A DNA stretch of 7,323 nucleotides from Clostridiales bacterium (GTDB lineage Bacteria > Bacillota_A > Clostridia > Oscillospirales > Oscillospiraceae). The notes below the pieces were generated by a model. The model was not told where the DNA came from. It saw only the letters and a program-made list of their open reading frames with translations, and did not search any database. Position 1 is the first letter of the stretch. Each line of letters starts with the position of its first letter. Below, piece by piece: positions 6,389 to 7,323 of this stretch. Where the stretch lies: contig DXUR01000120.1 in NCBI GenBank assembly GCA_019417795.1, positions 1 to 7,323 on the forward strand. The letters run 5' to 3'. Position numbers and translations under genes: made by a program.

Positions 6389-6421
6389 AAGCGTATGACG
6401 GGAGCGTCATGCGCTTTTATT
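6389..6421 (+). promoter_or_regulatory. Terminator-like hairpin in the GDPD leader
   Basis: AAGCGTATGACG (6389-6400) pairs with CGTCATGCGCTT (6405-6416) as 12 pairs including one G-U, around the loop GGAG, followed by TTTTATTATT (6415-6424). It lies after the predicted start point (about 6374) and just before the ribosome site (6431-6436). It could be an attenuator or a 5' stabilising hairpin. No competing antiterminator pairing is evident. Confidence 0.6.
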
Positions 6422-6444
6422 ATTACGTGTAAGGAGAGAATCAT

Positions 6445-7191
6445 ATGAAACGCCCACTTTTGCTTGCGCACCGCGGTTTTTCCGGCAATTACCCGGAGAA
6501 CAGCCCTCTGGCCTTCCGGATGGCAGTGGAAAAGACCGCTGCCGACGGCTTTGAAAGCGACGTCCACATCACCAAAGACGGCAAGCTGGTGATTTTTCAT
6601 GATGCCTCTGTAGAGCGCACCTCCAACGGCACCGGCTTCATCAAGAACATGACCTATGATGAGCTGCTCTCACTGGATATCGGTGCTTGGAAGTCTCCGG
6701 AATTTGCAGGTCAGCATATCTGGACCTTCGGCCAGCTGCTGGACTTCTGTAAGGAGACCAAGATGCTGCTGAACATGGAACTGAAAAACTACGAGGTGTT
6801 TTACGAGAATCTGGAGCAACGGGTGATCGACGAAATCTGCAAACGCCAGATGCAGGAGCAGGTGTTCGTTTCCTCCTTCAACCATATCTCCATGCAGCAT
6901 TTCAAGGAGCTGTGCCCGGACATTGAAACCGGCCTTCTGTATGATAAGCCCTATCTGGACATGGAACATTATGTTCAGCGCTCCAATGCCGACAATATGC
7001 ATCCCCGGTATATGCTTCTGCAATATCAGCCGGAGCTGATGGAGCTGTTCCACGGCCGGGGCATGAAGGTCAACACCTGGACGGTAAATGACGAGGAGAA
7101 CATGAAAGATATGATCGCCCGGGGCGTAGACTGCATCATCTCCAACCACCCCGATGTGCTGTGCCGCGTAGCGGATGATGTCTGCGACTGA
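6445..7191 (+). CDS. Glycerophosphodiester phosphodiesterase (cytoplasmic, UgpQ-like)
   Basis: It hydrolyses glycerophosphodiesters from phospholipid turnover to sn-glycerol 3-phosphate and an alcohol. It is a TIM-barrel GDPD domain of 248 residues, almost the length of E. coli UgpQ, with no signal peptide or membrane segment. Motifs are LLAHRGFSG (His9, Arg10), YPENS (Glu18), FESDVHITKDGKLVIFHD (metal ligands Glu37 and Asp39; catalytic His52, Asp53), MELKN (Glu112), VSSFN (142-146) and VNTWTVND (209-216). The catalytic set is complete. The ATG follows AAGGAG (6431-6436) by 8 nt. It is transcribed alone, from its own promoter to its own terminator, and has no evident link to the diaminopropionate operon. 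The cellular substrate (glycerophosphocholine, -ethanolamine or -glycerol) cannot be told from sequence. Confidence 0.95.
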   Translation: MKRPLLLAHRGFSGNYPENSPLAFRMAVEKTAADGFESDVHITKDGKLVIFHDASVERTSNGTGFIKNMTYDELLSLDIGAWKSPEFAGQHIWTFGQLLDFCKETKMLLNMELKNYEVFYENLEQRVIDEICKRQMQEQVFVSSFNHISMQHFKELCPDIETGLLYDKPYLDMEHYVQRSNADNMHPRYMLLQYQPELMELFHGRGMKVNTWTVNDEENMKDMIARGVDCIISNHPDVLCRVADDVCD

Positions 7192-7197
7192 AAAACA

Positions 7198-7229
7198 CTC
7201 CCGCATTGCATTTTGCAATGCGGGAGCTC
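7198..7229 (+). terminator. Hairpin terminator after the GDPD gene
   Basis: CTCCCGCATTGCA (7198-7210) pairs perfectly with TGCAATGCGGGAG (7214-7226) around TTT. Only a broken pyrimidine tract (CTCTTCTT) follows, so the T run is weak, but the 13-bp GC-rich stem placed 7 nt after the stop codon fits a terminator. Confidence 0.75.
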
Positions 7230-7256
7230 TTCTTGATCCCAGATTTATCTTTATAA

Positions 7257-7291
7257 CGAAAAACACCTGAAATCCGAAGATTTCAGGTGTT
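7257..7291 (-). terminator. Intrinsic terminator of the tRNA gene, UUCG tetraloop
   Basis: On the minus strand AACACCTGAAATC (7279-7291) pairs perfectly with GATTTCAGGTGTT (7262-7274) around the tetraloop TTCG closed by C-G, a very stable loop. TTTTT (7259-7263) follows. It starts 4 nt after the tRNA CCA end, so it serves the minus-strand tRNA. On the plus strand it may also back up the GDPD terminator. Confidence 0.88.
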
Positions 7292-7295
7292 GTTC

Positions 7296-7323
7296 TGGAG
7301 CTGCTGACCAGATTTGAACTGGT
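7296..7323 (-). tRNA. tRNA gene, 3' part only (U73; possibly tRNA-Thr)
   Basis: Reading down from 7323 on the minus strand gives the T-stem ACCAG (7319-7323), T-loop TTCAAAT (7312-7318), T-stem CTGGT (7307-7311), the 3' acceptor strand CAGCAGC (7300-7306), discriminator T (7299) and encoded CCA (7296-7298). The anticodon lies outside the window, so the amino acid is not proven. The implied acceptor GCTGCTG with U73 resembles threonine tRNAs of Clostridia as I recall them; glycine and cysteine are alternatives because U73 is common there. Confidence 0.88.

Noticed and set aside
1..7323. CRISPR array, transposase, prophage or toxin-antitoxin genes
   Set aside because: No regularly spaced direct repeats, transposase or integrase motifs, or small paired genes were seen anywhere in the window.

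Overview
The window looks like the chromosome of a gut-type, moderately GC-rich anaerobic Firmicute, plausibly of the Oscillospiraceae (Flavonifractor or Intestinimonas-like). The signs are strong Shine-Dalgarno sites (AAGGAG or GGAGG, 6-10 nt before each start), coding regions with many C- or G-ending codons beside AT-rich promoters, and close protein matches to the catabolic ygeW-ygeX-ygeY genes. The taxonomic placement is inference from style, not from a marker gene.

Layout. Positions 1-575 (minus strand) carry the N-terminal 191 residues of a YheO-like PAS / helix-turn-helix regulator, cut by the window edge. A divergent intergenic region (576-1098) follows. It holds a minus-strand promoter for the regulator, a GC-richer block with several inverted repeats that I cannot assign, and a very good extended -10 promoter pointing right. 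Next comes a four-gene plus-strand operon: dpaL (diaminopropionate ammonia-lyase, YgeX type, 1099-2334), ygeY (M20-family hydrolase, 2395-3786), ygeW (knotted transcarbamylase family, 3858-5057) and arcC (carbamate kinase, 5283-6224). It ends in a strong intrinsic terminator at 6233-6268. A 225-nt structured stretch separates ygeW from arcC. Then follows a singly transcribed cytoplasmic glycerophosphodiester phosphodiesterase (6445-7191), with its own promoter and a terminator-like hairpin in its leader. On the minus strand at the right edge lies the 3' part of a tRNA gene (7296-7323) with a UUCG-loop terminator. The GDPD and tRNA transcription units converge.

How the genes may work together. 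DpaL splits 2,3-diaminopropionate to pyruvate and two ammonia. A YgeW-type catabolic transcarbamylase would make carbamoyl phosphate from a carbamoylated (ureido) substrate, and ArcC would convert this to ATP, ammonia and CO2. YgeY, an M20 hydrolase, probably opens or trims an amide or carbamoyl intermediate. Homologues of these genes have been linked to anaerobic purine and uric acid breakdown in gut bacteria. The arrangement here therefore reads as the lower, energy-yielding end of such a pathway: carbamoyl-diaminopropionate-type intermediate to pyruvate, ammonia, CO2 and ATP. The upper purine-pathway genes (xanthine dehydrogenase subunits, ygfK, ssnA, hydA-type) are not in the window. The module is bounded by its regulator on the left and by a terminator on the right. 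The exact substrates of YgeY and YgeW cannot be read from the sequence.
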